NCBI GenBank assembly: GCA_018268755.1
Contig: JAFDVW010000007.1
Location: 62,001 to 126,000 of the forward strand
Direction: 5' to 3'
From: Acidobacteriota bacterium
GTDB taxonomy: Bacteria; Acidobacteriota; Terriglobia; Terriglobales; Acidobacteriaceae
DNA: 64,000 nucleotides
Shown one piece after another: positions 51,519 to 60,210 of the stretch (position 1 is the stretch's first letter; each line of letters starts with the position of its first letter). Below the pieces are notes generated by a model that ran no database searches, was not told the DNA's origin, and saw nothing but the letters and a program-made list of their open reading frames with translations. A program made the translations under genes and the position numbers.

Positions 51519-53915
51519 ATGTCCTACTCTTCGCACGATGTGTCGGGATATCGCTTTGGATTTTTCCAAGTCGACCTCGGCTCATCCCGCCTCCTCCGCA
51601 AAGGGGTCGCGGTCAAATTGCAAGAGCAGCCCTTCCGCCTGCTGCTGGTTCTTTTGGAAAATGTCGGGGAAGTGGTCACCCGGGACGACCTGCGCCAGCG
51701 TCTGTGGCCCCAGAACACATTCGTCGAATTCGACAACAGCCTGAGCGTGGCGGTGCGAAAGCTGCGCGACGCGCTGGGAGATGACGCGGATAATCCGCGC
51801 TTCGTCGAAACCGTCCCCAGAAGAGGTTATCGGTTTCTCGGCCCGGTCAGCCGGGTCGAGGCGGAACCTGCGGCCAACCCGGCTCCCTTGCCGGAGCCGG
51901 TTACGCCACCCGTAGAGGCAGCCAGACCGGTGATCGTGTCCCCAGCCGGACGGGGGGCTTCCCGGCGCTGGTGGGTAGTGGGCGCAATCGCGGCCCTGGT
52001 TCTGGCGGGAATCACGATTATCTATGGGCGTTCCTGGGGAAGCGCGCCCCTGCTGAGCCCTACCGATCCCTTAGTGCTGGCAGACTTCGAAAATACCACC
52101 GGGGACGTGCAATTTGACCGGGCGCTGGAGCAGGCGTTACGGGTCAAGCTGCTGGAATCCCCCTATTTCAACATCGTTTCCGAAAGCCGCATCCGTACTG
52201 CGTTGCAGGAAAAAGGCAGGCCGGTAGACCTCCACTTGTCTTCCGAAGTCATTCGCGAGGTTTGCCCGGCAGTCAATGCCCGGGCTTTTCTGGCCGGCGC
52301 CATCTCCGCATCGCGGGAGGGCTACGAACTGCGTTTGCAGGCGCGGGAGTGCCACAACGGCAGAGTTCTGGCCACGGAGGACGCCCTGGCGGCCAACCCC
52401 AATGAAGTGCTCCCCGTGCTGGGCCGGGTCACCGACATGCTGCGCGCGGAATTGGGCGAGTCGAAGTCTTCGGTGGAGCACTTTGGCACGCCGATGGTAC
52501 AGGCCACCACCAGCTCTCTGGCGGCGTTGAAGGCTTTCTCCATGGGAGAAGCCCTGCGGGCGCAGGGCAAGGACTTCGAAACCATCTCGTTCTATCGCAT
52601 GGCCGCGGACCTCGATCCGCGCTTCGCCCTGGCTTACGCCCGGCTGGGCACCATCTACGCCAACGCCCAGGAAAGCCAGCTGGCCAGCCAGTATTTCAGC
52701 CGCGCCTTCGATCTGCGTGACCATACCACCGAGCACGAACGCCTGGTCCTGACTACGGACTACTACGGCAGCGTGACGAGGGAACTGGATAAGGAAGTCC
52801 AGGCCTATGAGATCTGGCGGCAGCTTTACCCCAATGACATCGCGGCGGCCAACGATTTAGCCGATACCCTGATCGCGCTGGGACAACCGGAAAAAGCCGT
52901 TGAACCGGCGCGGGACGCGCTGCGCATCAATCCGGCCAACGGATTTCCCTACCAGACGCTGGCCCAGGCGTATCAACGCAGCGGTCGCCTCGCCGAGGCC
53001 AAGTCGGTTTACCAGGAGGCGGTGACTCGAAAACTGGACGGCCTGCTGCTGCACATCACGCGCTATCACATCGCATTCGCGGAAAACGACTCCGCGGAGA
53101 TGGAGCGCCAGATGGCCTGGGCGCGGGGCAACCAGCGCGAAGGCGAGATGCTGGACACGGCCGCCATGTCGGCTTTGGCGCAGGGGCAAACCCAGCAGGC
53201 GCACCAGCTGCTGCGCCGGGCCCGCGACATCGCCCAGCGCAGCGGGTTGCAGGAATATGCCGCGCTGGTGATTCTGGACGATGCCCAGTTCAGCGCCGAG
53301 CTGGGGCAGCATAGCAAGGCGCGCAGCGATGTGGCGGACGCCTTGCAGCTGGCGCCGCATTCTGTGAATGTGCAGGCCTGGTCGGCCTGGGTGCTGGCGC
53401 GCACCGGCGATTTGCGCCGCTCCGAAGAGCTGTCGGCCCCGGTGGCGCGCGCCCTGCCTCTCGATACCATCACCAACCACGTACTCCTGCCCACCATCCG
53501 GGCACTGGGCCGCTTGCAGAAGAAAGATCCCGCCGGGGCCATTCAGGAATTGGAAGTTGTCCGCCCCTATGATTTGTGCCGGGCCACCGAACTGGCCCCC
53601 ATCTACTATCGAGGCCTGGCCTATCTGGAGCTGCGCCAGCCGAAAGAAGCTGCGGAAGAGTTCCAACGCCTGCTGCGCCATTCCGCGGTAAGACCGAACT
53701 CTCCTTATATCTCTCTGTCTCAGCTGGGGCTGGCGCGGGCGCAACACAGCGCGGGCAACTCCGGCGAAGCGCGTCAGTCCTATCAGACTTTTCTGACCCA
53801 GTGGCAAGGCGCCGACCGCGATCTGGCCCTGCTCACGGAAGCGCGCGCAGAAAGCGCCCGCCTCTCCACCCGCGACAACACGGTCAAGAGCGCAGCCGTC
53901 CGTAATCCCCAGTAA
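51519..53915 (+). CDS. CadC-type winged-helix transcription regulator with TPR tail (798 aa)
   Basis: Residues about 10-105 form an OmpR/PhoB-type winged helix (VKLQEQPFRLLLVLLENVGE, then FVEFDNSLSVAVRKLRDALG, then FVETVPRRGYRFLG). A Pro/Ala linker and a transmembrane helix (about 150-172, WVVGAIAALVLAGITIIYG) lead to a large extracytoplasmic part: a domain at about 180-330, then TPRs to the end. This design, DNA-binding head and periplasmic TPR sensor, is abundant in Acidobacteriota. I start at ATG 51519, since 51474 has no homology upstream. The target may include itself (direct repeats). Confidence 0.9.
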   Translation: MSYSSHDVSGYRFGFFQVDLGSSRLLRKGVAVKLQEQPFRLLLVLLENVGEVVTRDDLRQRLWPQNTFVEFDNSLSVAVRKLRDALGDDADNPRFVETVPRRGYRFLGPVSRVEAEPAANPAPLPEPVTPPVEAARPVIVSPAGRGASRRWWVVGAIAALVLAGITIIYGRSWGSAPLLSPTDPLVLADFENTTGDVQFDRALEQALRVKLLESPYFNIVSESRIRTALQEKGRPVDLHLSSEVIREVCPAVNARAFLAGAISASREGYELRLQARECHNGRVLATEDALAANPNEVLPVLGRVTDMLRAELGESKSSVEHFGTPMVQATTSSLAALKAFSMGEALRAQGKDFETISFYRMAADLDPRFALAYARLGTIYANAQESQLASQYFSRAFDLRDHTTEHERLVLTTDYYGSVTRELDKEVQAYEIWRQLYPNDIAAANDLADTLIALGQPEKAVEPARDALRINPANGFPYQTLAQAYQRSGRLAEAKSVYQEAVTRKLDGLLLHITRYHIAFAENDSAEMERQMAWARGNQREGEMLDTAAMSALAQGQTQQAHQLLRRARDIAQRSGLQEYAALVILDDAQFSAELGQHSKARSDVADALQLAPHSVNVQAWSAWVLARTGDLRRSEELSAPVARALPLDTITNHVLLPTIRALGRLQKKDPAGAIQELEVVRPYDLCRATELAPIYYRGLAYLELRQPKEAAEEFQRLLRHSAVRPNSPYISLSQLGLARAQHSAGNSGEARQSYQTFLTQWQGADRDLALLTEARAESARLSTRDNTVKSAAVRNPQ

Positions 53916-54027
53916 TCTCCTACAGCAATCCCCTTAGGACGAAATGCCATGTACCGGCGTCACCTGACAAGCGGCCCGCTTATAAGCAATCTTCTTTTAG
54001 GGAAAGGTGCATCTAACCGGGGCAAAG

Positions 54028-55047
54028 ATGAGGGTGAGGGCCATGGCGCGCTGGGCGGCGATTGTTTCGTTAGGAGCACTCCTCCCTCTATCTTTTCCGC
54101 CCACCGCCCATGCCGATGCCGCGCTTCTTCTTCAGCAGCCATTTGGAACGTTTGGCGCGATGAATCCCACGGGGCATGCGGCGGTGTATCTCTCGCGCAT
54201 ATGCGCCGTTACTCCTACGCAACTGCGGCGCTGCCATGCCGGAGAGTTGGGCGTTGTCATCAGCCGCTATCACAAGATTGGGGGCCGCGACTGGATCGCC
54301 ATTCCAGTGATTCCTTATCTATACGCGGTGGAGCATTTGCAGAACGTGCCGGAATACGCGGATGCCGAGGACGTCCTCCTGGTGCGCGACCGCTACCGTC
54401 ACAAGCATTTACAGGATGTCGCGCCTGATGCCGCGGACGGGGAGCCTCCCAAGGGAGAATGGACCCAGCTGGTGGGGGCCTCATACGAGCGCACCATTTA
54501 CGGCTTCGCCATCGAAACCAGTGAAGCTCAGGACGATGCGCTGATTGAGTACCTGAACTCTCGCCCCAATCGCGGCCGCTTTAATATCTTCTTCCGCAAC
54601 TGCGCCGATTTTTCGACTTCCATCATCAACTTTTACTATCCCAAAGCTTTGGGGCGCAGCTTCATCGCGGACGCCGGCATCACCACCCCCAAACAAATTG
54701 CCAAGTCCATGGTGAAGTTCAGCGCGCGCAATCCTGAGCTGGAGTCCTCGGCATTTGTCATTCCACAAGTTGCGGGCAGCCTGAAACGCAGCAAGCCGGT
54801 GCGCGGGGTCCTGGAATCGCTGGTCCGTTCCAAGAAGTATGCTCTGCCGTTGGCCGTGCTTTATCCCTGGGTTGCTACCGGAAGTGGAGTCGCTTATCTT
54901 ACCAAAGGGCGCTTCAATCCTTCCAAAGTGGCCAATCTGGTCTATGAATCCGCCGACCTGCCCAGCTGCCTGGTGAGCGCCGAGCGCACCGCACAATGCG
55001 AGAAGACCTTGCAGGCAGACATCAGCAAGTCCCCGCAGGGACACTGA
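54028..55047 (+). CDS. Secreted protein with papain-like His...Asn-Cys motif (339 aa)
   Basis: ATG 54028 (MRVRAMARW) has GGGG upstream and gives a Sec signal (VSLGALLPLSFPPTAHA). GHAAVYLSRIC early in the mature part and FNIFFRNCADFSTSIINF in the middle resemble the His and Asn-Cys motifs of permuted papain-like folds (NlpC/P60- and DUF4105-like). A cysteine hydrolase acting in the periplasm is therefore possible, but the family is not firmly recognised. It is convergent with the deiodinase-like gene, 15 bp away. Confidence 0.75.
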   Translation: MRVRAMARWAAIVSLGALLPLSFPPTAHADAALLLQQPFGTFGAMNPTGHAAVYLSRICAVTPTQLRRCHAGELGVVISRYHKIGGRDWIAIPVIPYLYAVEHLQNVPEYADAEDVLLVRDRYRHKHLQDVAPDAADGEPPKGEWTQLVGASYERTIYGFAIETSEAQDDALIEYLNSRPNRGRFNIFFRNCADFSTSIINFYYPKALGRSFIADAGITTPKQIAKSMVKFSARNPELESSAFVIPQVAGSLKRSKPVRGVLESLVRSKKYALPLAVLYPWVATGSGVAYLTKGRFNPSKVANLVYESADLPSCLVSAERTAQCEKTLQADISKSPQGH

Positions 55048-55062
55048 CGGGCTTCCCTTCTC

Positions 55063-55752
55063 TTACTTTGAATTCACGGCAACCGGGGGACCGGCGGGCT
55101 GGCCATAGCGCCCGGCCAACCAGGCCCGAGCTTCTTCGGGATGGTAGCCGAAGGGGCCCAGGCCTCCGCGATAGACGATCGCGCCACCTTCATCGATGAT
55201 GTAAATGCGCTCGGGCCAGGCGGCATACAGCAGATTGGCCTGGTTCGTCATGTCGTCGATGGCAAAAGGCAGGGACACATGCAGTCGCTCGATGTAGTCA
55301 TGGGCGACGGCAATGCGCTGTTCACGGGTGCGCGGCTGCGCGTACACCACGTTGTCGCGCTGGTTCGAAGCCATCTGCCACTCGTCCTTGGGATGGGCCT
55401 CGCGAATGTACACCTGCAGAAACTCCGCTTTGTCGCGATAATCCTGATACAGCTTCAAGATGTCGCTGGTGTTGCGGCGGAAGGGCGGGCAGGTAAAGCT
55501 GCCGAAGACCAGCACCAGGGGTTTCTGACCGATGCGCTCGCGCAGGTGAAAGGTGGTCCTGCCGTCGAGCCCGACCAGTTGCACATCCGGGGCCTGCGCC
55601 CCTACCCGCAAGTCGCCACGGTGCCAATTGGGCAAGGCATAGCGCAGAAACCCATACACATTTTCCGGTCCCCCGGTGATGTAGCTAAGCCCGGCAAAAC
55701 CTGCGATCAGCAATACGGCGAGAGTGATCAGTGTCCAATGCCACCACTTCAT
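55063..55752 (-). CDS. Deiodinase-family thioredoxin-fold protein with Cys in place of Sec (229 aa)
   Basis: A single N-terminal membrane anchor (WTLITLAVLLIAGFAGLSYI) places the thioredoxin-like domain outside the inner membrane. FGSFTCPPF (Cys88) matches the deiodinase active-site motif, in which the animal enzymes carry selenocysteine at that Cys position. YIREAHPKDEW is the second family motif, typical of deiodinases. Bacterial homologues are probably thiol peroxidase/redoxin-like; a thyroid hormone role is not implied. ATG 55752 (MKWWHWT) has GGGGAGG upstream and is preferred over 55779. It is divergent from the AhpD-like genes. Confidence 0.85.
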   Translation of the reverse strand: MKWWHWTLITLAVLLIAGFAGLSYITGGPENVYGFLRYALPNWHRGDLRVGAQAPDVQLVGLDGRTTFHLRERIGQKPLVLVFGSFTCPPFRRNTSDILKLYQDYRDKAEFLQVYIREAHPKDEWQMASNQRDNVVYAQPRTREQRIAVAHDYIERLHVSLPFAIDDMTNQANLLYAAWPERIYIIDEGGAIVYRGGLGPFGYHPEEARAWLAGRYGQPAGPPVAVNSK

Positions 55753-55925
55753 GTTGCCTCCCCACCACGCGATCCGCACATTACAGATTCCCTGCCGCCC
55801 GGCCTCAATACTACAAAAATACTAGGGCTGCCCGGAGCCCTGGTGATGTAGCATGCGGCTCTGCATGTGTGGGGTGGAACCAGTGTCAGGCCTTCCCTGC
55901 CCGTGTGTTTCCCCAAGGAGGCACT

Positions 55926-56537
55926 ATGCCCAGCGTTGCCATGAAGCCCACGTACCTGCCTGAGGTGGAAGCCAACCCGCAACCTGGTTTTTATCGCGAC
56001 TTGATCGAGAAGGCCCAGGCCGGTGGCGCGGAGTACTGGCAAATCTGGCATTTGTTCGCCTTTCGTCCCGAGACCACGGTCCACCTGTCGCGCCTGACCG
56101 AGGGCTTTCTACGCGAACCTTCCTCCGTCAGCCTGGGCATGCGAGAGCTGGTGGCGGCCTACACTTCGTTTCTGAACCGCTGCGAGTTCTGCACCAAGTG
56201 CCATGCCGCCATCGCGGCGGAGTTGTTGGGCAGCGAGGCGCTGGTCGAGCAAGTCTTCGCCGACCTGGAAAGCTCGCCGCTGGAGGAGAAAGATAAGGCC
56301 CTGCTGCGCTTCGTGCGCCAGGTCACGCTCGACCTGCCCTCGGTGACGGAAAATGATTCCGCAACTTTGCGGGCCGCGGGCTGGGCCGATGAAGCCATTT
56401 ACTACACCATCTCGGTCTGCGGGCTGTTCAACTTCTACAATCGCTGGATCACCGCCTCCGGCGTGCACGCGATTTCCGACGAGGGACATCGCGGCCGCGC
56501 CAAAATGATCGCCCGCGAAGGCTACATTCGCGACTAA
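55926..56537 (+). CDS. AhpD-like peroxidase-related protein 1 (203 aa)
   Basis: An all-helical carboxymuconolactone-decarboxylase (AhpD) fold. It has Glu74, Cys86, Cys89 and His93, the AhpD relay spacing: Glu 12 residues before C-x-x-C-x3-H. ATG 55926 has AAGGAGG upstream; the frame back to 55731 is spurious. AhpD-type proteins exchange disulfides with thiol partners. A close paralogue follows after 15 bp, so they form an operon. Confidence 0.9.
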   Translation: MPSVAMKPTYLPEVEANPQPGFYRDLIEKAQAGGAEYWQIWHLFAFRPETTVHLSRLTEGFLREPSSVSLGMRELVAAYTSFLNRCEFCTKCHAAIAAELLGSEALVEQVFADLESSPLEEKDKALLRFVRQVTLDLPSVTENDSATLRAAGWADEAIYYTISVCGLFNFYNRWITASGVHAISDEGHRGRAKMIAREGYIRD

Positions 56538-56552
56538 GTCCAGGAGAACATC

Positions 56553-57131
56553 ATGCCCCACATTCAAACCCCCGAAGGAATGCCCGGCATCCGCGGCCTG
56601 TTTGCGTTTCGTCCGGAAACCGCCCGGCCCTTAAACGAACTGGTGGACGTGCTGTTGCGCGGCCCCAACACCCTGACACCCGGAGAACGGGAACTGATCG
56701 CGACCTACGTTTCCTCGCAGAACGATTGCTACTACTGCCAGAACATTCACGGGGCGGTGGCCGCCGCGCACCTGAATGGCGACGAGGCGCTGGTGCTGCA
56801 AGTGAAACAGAACTTCGCCGCAGCCGATGTCTCGCCCAAGCTCAAAGCTCTGCTGGGCATTGCCGGCAAAGTCCAAAAGGGCGGCAAGCAGGTGACGGAA
56901 GCGGACGTCGCCGCTGCCCGCAAAGAAGGCGCGACCGACAAGGAGATCCACGATACCGTACTGATCGCCGCTTCTTTCTGCATGTTTAACCGCTATGTCG
57001 ATGGACTGGGGACCTGGTATCCGGACGACGCGGCGTGGTATCGCGAGCGCGGCCGCATTGTGGCGGCCGACGGCTACGTTGCCGCCACCCGGCAATACGT
57101 TCCCGAAATGGCGGAAGTGAGCAGCAAGTAA
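56553..57131 (+). CDS. AhpD-like peroxidase-related protein 2 (192 aa)
   Basis: A paralogue of the preceding gene: FAFRPETxxxL, GxRELxAxY and CxxCxxxH align, with Glu47, Cys59, Cys62 and His66 keeping the relay spacing. AGGAGA precedes the ATG. It is convergent with the cysteine desulfurase gene, and a shared hairpin terminator separates them, which suggests that this pair may serve the encapsulin system (inference). Confidence 0.9.
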   Translation: MPHIQTPEGMPGIRGLFAFRPETARPLNELVDVLLRGPNTLTPGERELIATYVSSQNDCYYCQNIHGAVAAAHLNGDEALVLQVKQNFAAADVSPKLKALLGIAGKVQKGGKQVTEADVAAARKEGATDKEIHDTVLIAASFCMFNRYVDGLGTWYPDDAAWYRERGRIVAADGYVAATRQYVPEMAEVSSK

Positions 57132-57158
57132 CCCTACGCCCGTGTGTACTGCAGGAAG

Positions 57159-57185
57159 AAAGGCCTTCGCGGAGCGAAGGCCTTT
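57159..57185. terminator. Bidirectional hairpin terminator
   Basis: AAAGGCCTTCGC (57159-57170) and GCGAAGGCCTTT (57174-57185) pair perfectly over 12 bp with a 3-base loop. It sits between convergent transcripts; the AAA/TTT ends are short T-tracts in both directions. Confidence 0.7.
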
Positions 57186-57206
57186 GCGATTGCCATTTCC
57201 GAGGAG

Positions 57207-59315
57207 TTACAAACCTTGATGTCCGCTGCCCGCCTGGATACGGCGAAGCGCAGCAATCAATGCGTCCACGTCCTCGCAGGTATTGTAGAAGGCCAGGGAC
57301 GGACGCACCGTGCTCTCCAGGCCGAAGCGCCGCAGAATGGGCTGGGCGCAATGATGGCCGGAACGCACGGCAATACCTTCCTGGTTGAGCGCCTTGCCCA
57401 CATCTTCGGTGCGAAAACCGTCCAACACAAAGGAGAGCACGCTGGCCTTTTCCTGGGCGGTACCAATCAGGTGCAGGCCGGGAATGGTCTTCATCTCCTG
57501 CATAGCGTAGAGCAGAAGATCATGCTCGTAGCGGGCGATAGTCTCAATGCCGATTTCTTCCACGTAGTCGAGCGCCGCGCCCAAACCCACGGCGTCGGCA
57601 ATGTTCCCCGTGCCCGCCTCAAAGCGCGCCGGGGCGGCCTGATAAACGGTTTTTTCGAAGGTCACGTCGGCAATCATGTTGCCGCCGCCCTGCCAGGGCG
57701 GGGTACTGTCGAGAACATCCAGCTTGCCAAAAACCACGCCGATGCCGGTAGGGGCAAAAATCTTGTGGCCGGAAAAAACAAAGAAATCGCAGTCCAGCCA
57801 TTGCACATCCGCGCGCATGTGCGAGACCGATTGCGCGCCGTCCACCAGGACGCGGGCCCCATAGCGGTGCGCGATCTCAATCATCTGCCTGGCGGGAGTC
57901 ACCGTGCCCAGCGCGTTCGACACCTGACTGAAGGCCACCAGGCGGGTCCGCGGTCCCAGAAGCTTCTCATACTCTTCCAGAATGATCTGGCCGGAATCGT
58001 CCACCGGGGCCACGCGCAGGCGCGCGCCAGTTTCGGCGCAAAGCTGCTGCCAGGGCACGATGTTGGCATGGTGCTCCAGCCAGGTGATGACGATTTCGTC
58101 GTCCTTCTGAACGTTGCGCCGTCCCCAACTTTGCGCCACCAGATTGATGCCCTCGGTGGTGCCGCGCACAAACACAATCTCGCGGGTCGAGGATGCGTTC
58201 AGGAAGCGGCGGACCTTTTCCCGCGCCCCTTCGTAGGCGTCCGTGGCGCGCGCCGCCAGGGTATGGGCGGCGCGGTGAATATTGGAATTCTCGTGGCGAT
58301 AGAAGTAGGAAAGGCGGTCAATGACGGCATTCGGCTTCTGCGTGGTCGCCGCGTTGTCCAGCCAGATGAGCGGACGGCCGTTGACCTGCTCCTGCAAGAT
58401 GGGGAAATCGCGCCGCACCATGTGCGGATCGAATGCTCGCGGAGATCTCCCCAGCTCCGGCACCAGATTGGGATGGAACTCAAACGTCTCCACGCGGACC
58501 GGCGCGGCGCCCGGCGGAGTGGCGTTCTTCCCTTCTTCCACGTAGGCGGAGCTTCCCGGCGCCGGCGTTTCCGGAATATTGTGGGGCAGAGAAGTTCCCG
58601 GCAACGAAGAGGGAAAGGCAGGTATCCCGGAGGGCGGCTGCGCTCCCGGCACTCCGGGAAAGGAGAAGGCCTGGCTCAATGACGGGAACGACGGGGCCAC
58701 CTGCAGGGGCGAAGCTTTTTCGGAAGTGGGAACAGAAGTTCCTGGCAACGCAGGCGCCGATTCCACGCTGGGCGGAACTTGCACGGGCGCGCCGGGGAGC
58801 GAGGGGATTTTCGCCTCTGCCGGCGGAATTGCGCTCGCTGGGGTGGGCGCCGGAATGCCCACTGAGGGCTGCGCATGGGGCACGCCGGGAAATGCAAACA
58901 CTTCATGAAATGAAGGCAGAGTCGGCGTAACGTTCAGCGGGGAGCCGCTGCCGTGCAGAAAGTACGGGATCGATCCCGGCAATTCAGGAGATGGCGCCGC
59001 TGCTTGGGAAACCTGCCCGGGAGTGCGCGGAGTCACCGCCGTGGCATCCACCAAAGACAGTGGCAGCGACTGAAACTCGGCCAGCGAGGGTTGCGGCGCG
59101 CCGGAAGGCGCGGCCGCTTCCAGCGATGGCGTCAGCCCCACCGTCGTCTGGCCGGGCAACGCGGCGAAAAACTCGTTGGCGAGTTTGGCGATCACCGCCG
59201 GGTCCGGCAAGAAAGCCGGCAAGCTGGCATTTGCAGCTTCCGGGGCCGGGGTTGCGGCGGTTCCCGGCGTCTCCGCCGGGATGCGATCACTTGTACTCGT
59301 GGTATTGGTCGACAT
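57207..59315 (-). CDS. Encapsulin cargo: cysteine desulfurase with disordered N-terminal targeting domain (702 aa)
   Basis: Residues about 294-702 are a SufS-type cysteine desulfurase, PLP-dependent, converting L-cysteine to alanine and enzyme-bound persulfide. RRDFPILQEQVNGRPLIWLD opens it; FSGHKIF holds the PLP-Lys518, TWLEHHANIVPW the PLP-stacking His, and VRSGHHCAQP the active Cys656. Residues 1-293 are Pro/Ala/Ser/Gly-rich and disordered, with a 30-residue motif repeated at 126-155 and 203-232; cargo loading is the likely role. The start overlaps the upstream encapsulin stop by 29 bases, so the two are translationally linked. Confidence 0.93.
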   Translation of the reverse strand: MSTNTTSTSDRIPAETPGTAATPAPEAANASLPAFLPDPAVIAKLANEFFAALPGQTTVGLTPSLEAAAPSGAPQPSLAEFQSLPLSLVDATAVTPRTPGQVSQAAAPSPELPGSIPYFLHGSGSPLNVTPTLPSFHEVFAFPGVPHAQPSVGIPAPTPASAIPPAEAKIPSLPGAPVQVPPSVESAPALPGTSVPTSEKASPLQVAPSFPSLSQAFSFPGVPGAQPPSGIPAFPSSLPGTSLPHNIPETPAPGSSAYVEEGKNATPPGAAPVRVETFEFHPNLVPELGRSPRAFDPHMVRRDFPILQEQVNGRPLIWLDNAATTQKPNAVIDRLSYFYRHENSNIHRAAHTLAARATDAYEGAREKVRRFLNASSTREIVFVRGTTEGINLVAQSWGRRNVQKDDEIVITWLEHHANIVPWQQLCAETGARLRVAPVDDSGQIILEEYEKLLGPRTRLVAFSQVSNALGTVTPARQMIEIAHRYGARVLVDGAQSVSHMRADVQWLDCDFFVFSGHKIFAPTGIGVVFGKLDVLDSTPPWQGGGNMIADVTFEKTVYQAAPARFEAGTGNIADAVGLGAALDYVEEIGIETIARYEHDLLLYAMQEMKTIPGLHLIGTAQEKASVLSFVLDGFRTEDVGKALNQEGIAVRSGHHCAQPILRRFGLESTVRPSLAFYNTCEDVDALIAALRRIQAGSGHQGL

Positions 59316-60210
59316 TCACGTTCTCCAGCACGCCCACGGCGTCTTCCGTCAATACCGCCACCGAGCAATACAGCGAGATGAGATAGGAAGCGATCGCCTT
59401 ATGGTTGATGCCCATAAAGCGTACCGACAGGCTGGGAGACACTTCGCCCGGAATTCCCGGCTGGAAGAGCCCGACCACACCCTGCTTCTTCTCGCCGGTG
59501 CGGACCAGGAGAATGTTGGATTTCTCGTTCTTCACTTCCACTTTGTCGGAAGGCACCAGGGGAATGCCGCGCCAGGTCAGGAACGGCGAGCCAAACAACG
59601 TGACCGTAGGGGGCGGAACGCCGCGCCGCGTGCACTCGCGGCCAAAGGCGGCGATGGTGCGGGGATGGGCCAGGAAAAACGCCGGCTCCTTCCACACCTT
59701 GGAGATCAATTCATCCAGATCATCCGGCGTGGGCGCTCCCTTGCGCGGCTTCACCCGCATGGAGGCGTCCACATTGTTCAGGATGCCGTACTCCTTGTTA
59801 TTGATGAGCTCGCTCTCCTGGCGCTCTTTGACTTTCTCGATGATGAGGCGCAGCTGCTCTTTGATCTGGTCGTGCGGGCTGCGATACATGTCGGAGATGC
59901 GGGTCTGCAGATCGAGGACTGTGGTCACCGCGCTCAGCGGATATTCGCGCGGGTTCTCGTCGTAGTCCACATAGATTTCCGGCAGGGTCACATCGTCAGA
60001 CGGGCTGCACTCCACGGTGCGCGTTCCGGGTTGAGACGGGGTCACGCGGTTCACGCGGTAAGTTCCCGCCTCCACCGGCACCCATTGCAGAAACGCCACC
60101 AGCCAGCGCGGCGTGATGGACTGCATCATGGGTACGGTCTTGGTAACGGTCGCCAGCTGGCGAGCTTGCTTCTCAGTCAGAGTGTGACGGACATCAGCTT
60201 TTTCAGGCAT
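59287..60210 (-). CDS. Family 2A encapsulin shell protein (SrpI-like HK97 fold), 307 aa
   Basis: A shell protein that self-assembles into a protein nanocompartment and packages the desulfurase. Family 2A members share this approximately 310-residue size, an N-terminal arm (VPMMQSITPRWLVAFLQWVP), the central E-loop region (PSDDVTLPEIYVDYDENPRE) and the C-terminal A-domain (FMGINHKAIASYLISLYCSV). It resembles the mycobacterial major membrane protein I/SrpI group. ATG 60210 has GAGGAG 8 bases upstream. Gene order shell-then-desulfurase is typical. There is no iron-ferritin or peroxidase cargo here. Confidence 0.93.
   Translation of the reverse strand: MPEKADVRHTLTEKQARQLATVTKTVPMMQSITPRWLVAFLQWVPVEAGTYRVNRVTPSQPGTRTVECSPSDDVTLPEIYVDYDENPREYPLSAVTTVLDLQTRISDMYRSPHDQIKEQLRLIIEKVKERQESELINNKEYGILNNVDASMRVKPRKGAPTPDDLDELISKVWKEPAFFLAHPRTIAAFGRECTRRGVPPPTVTLFGSPFLTWRGIPLVPSDKVEVKNEKSNILLVRTGEKKQGVVGLFQPGIPGEVSPSLSVRFMGINHKAIASYLISLYCSVAVLTEDAVGVLENVNVDQYHEYK

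Noticed and set aside
55480-55500. Selenocysteine in the deiodinase-like protein
   Set aside because: The key codon is TGC (Cys), not TGA, so no Sec insertion is needed.
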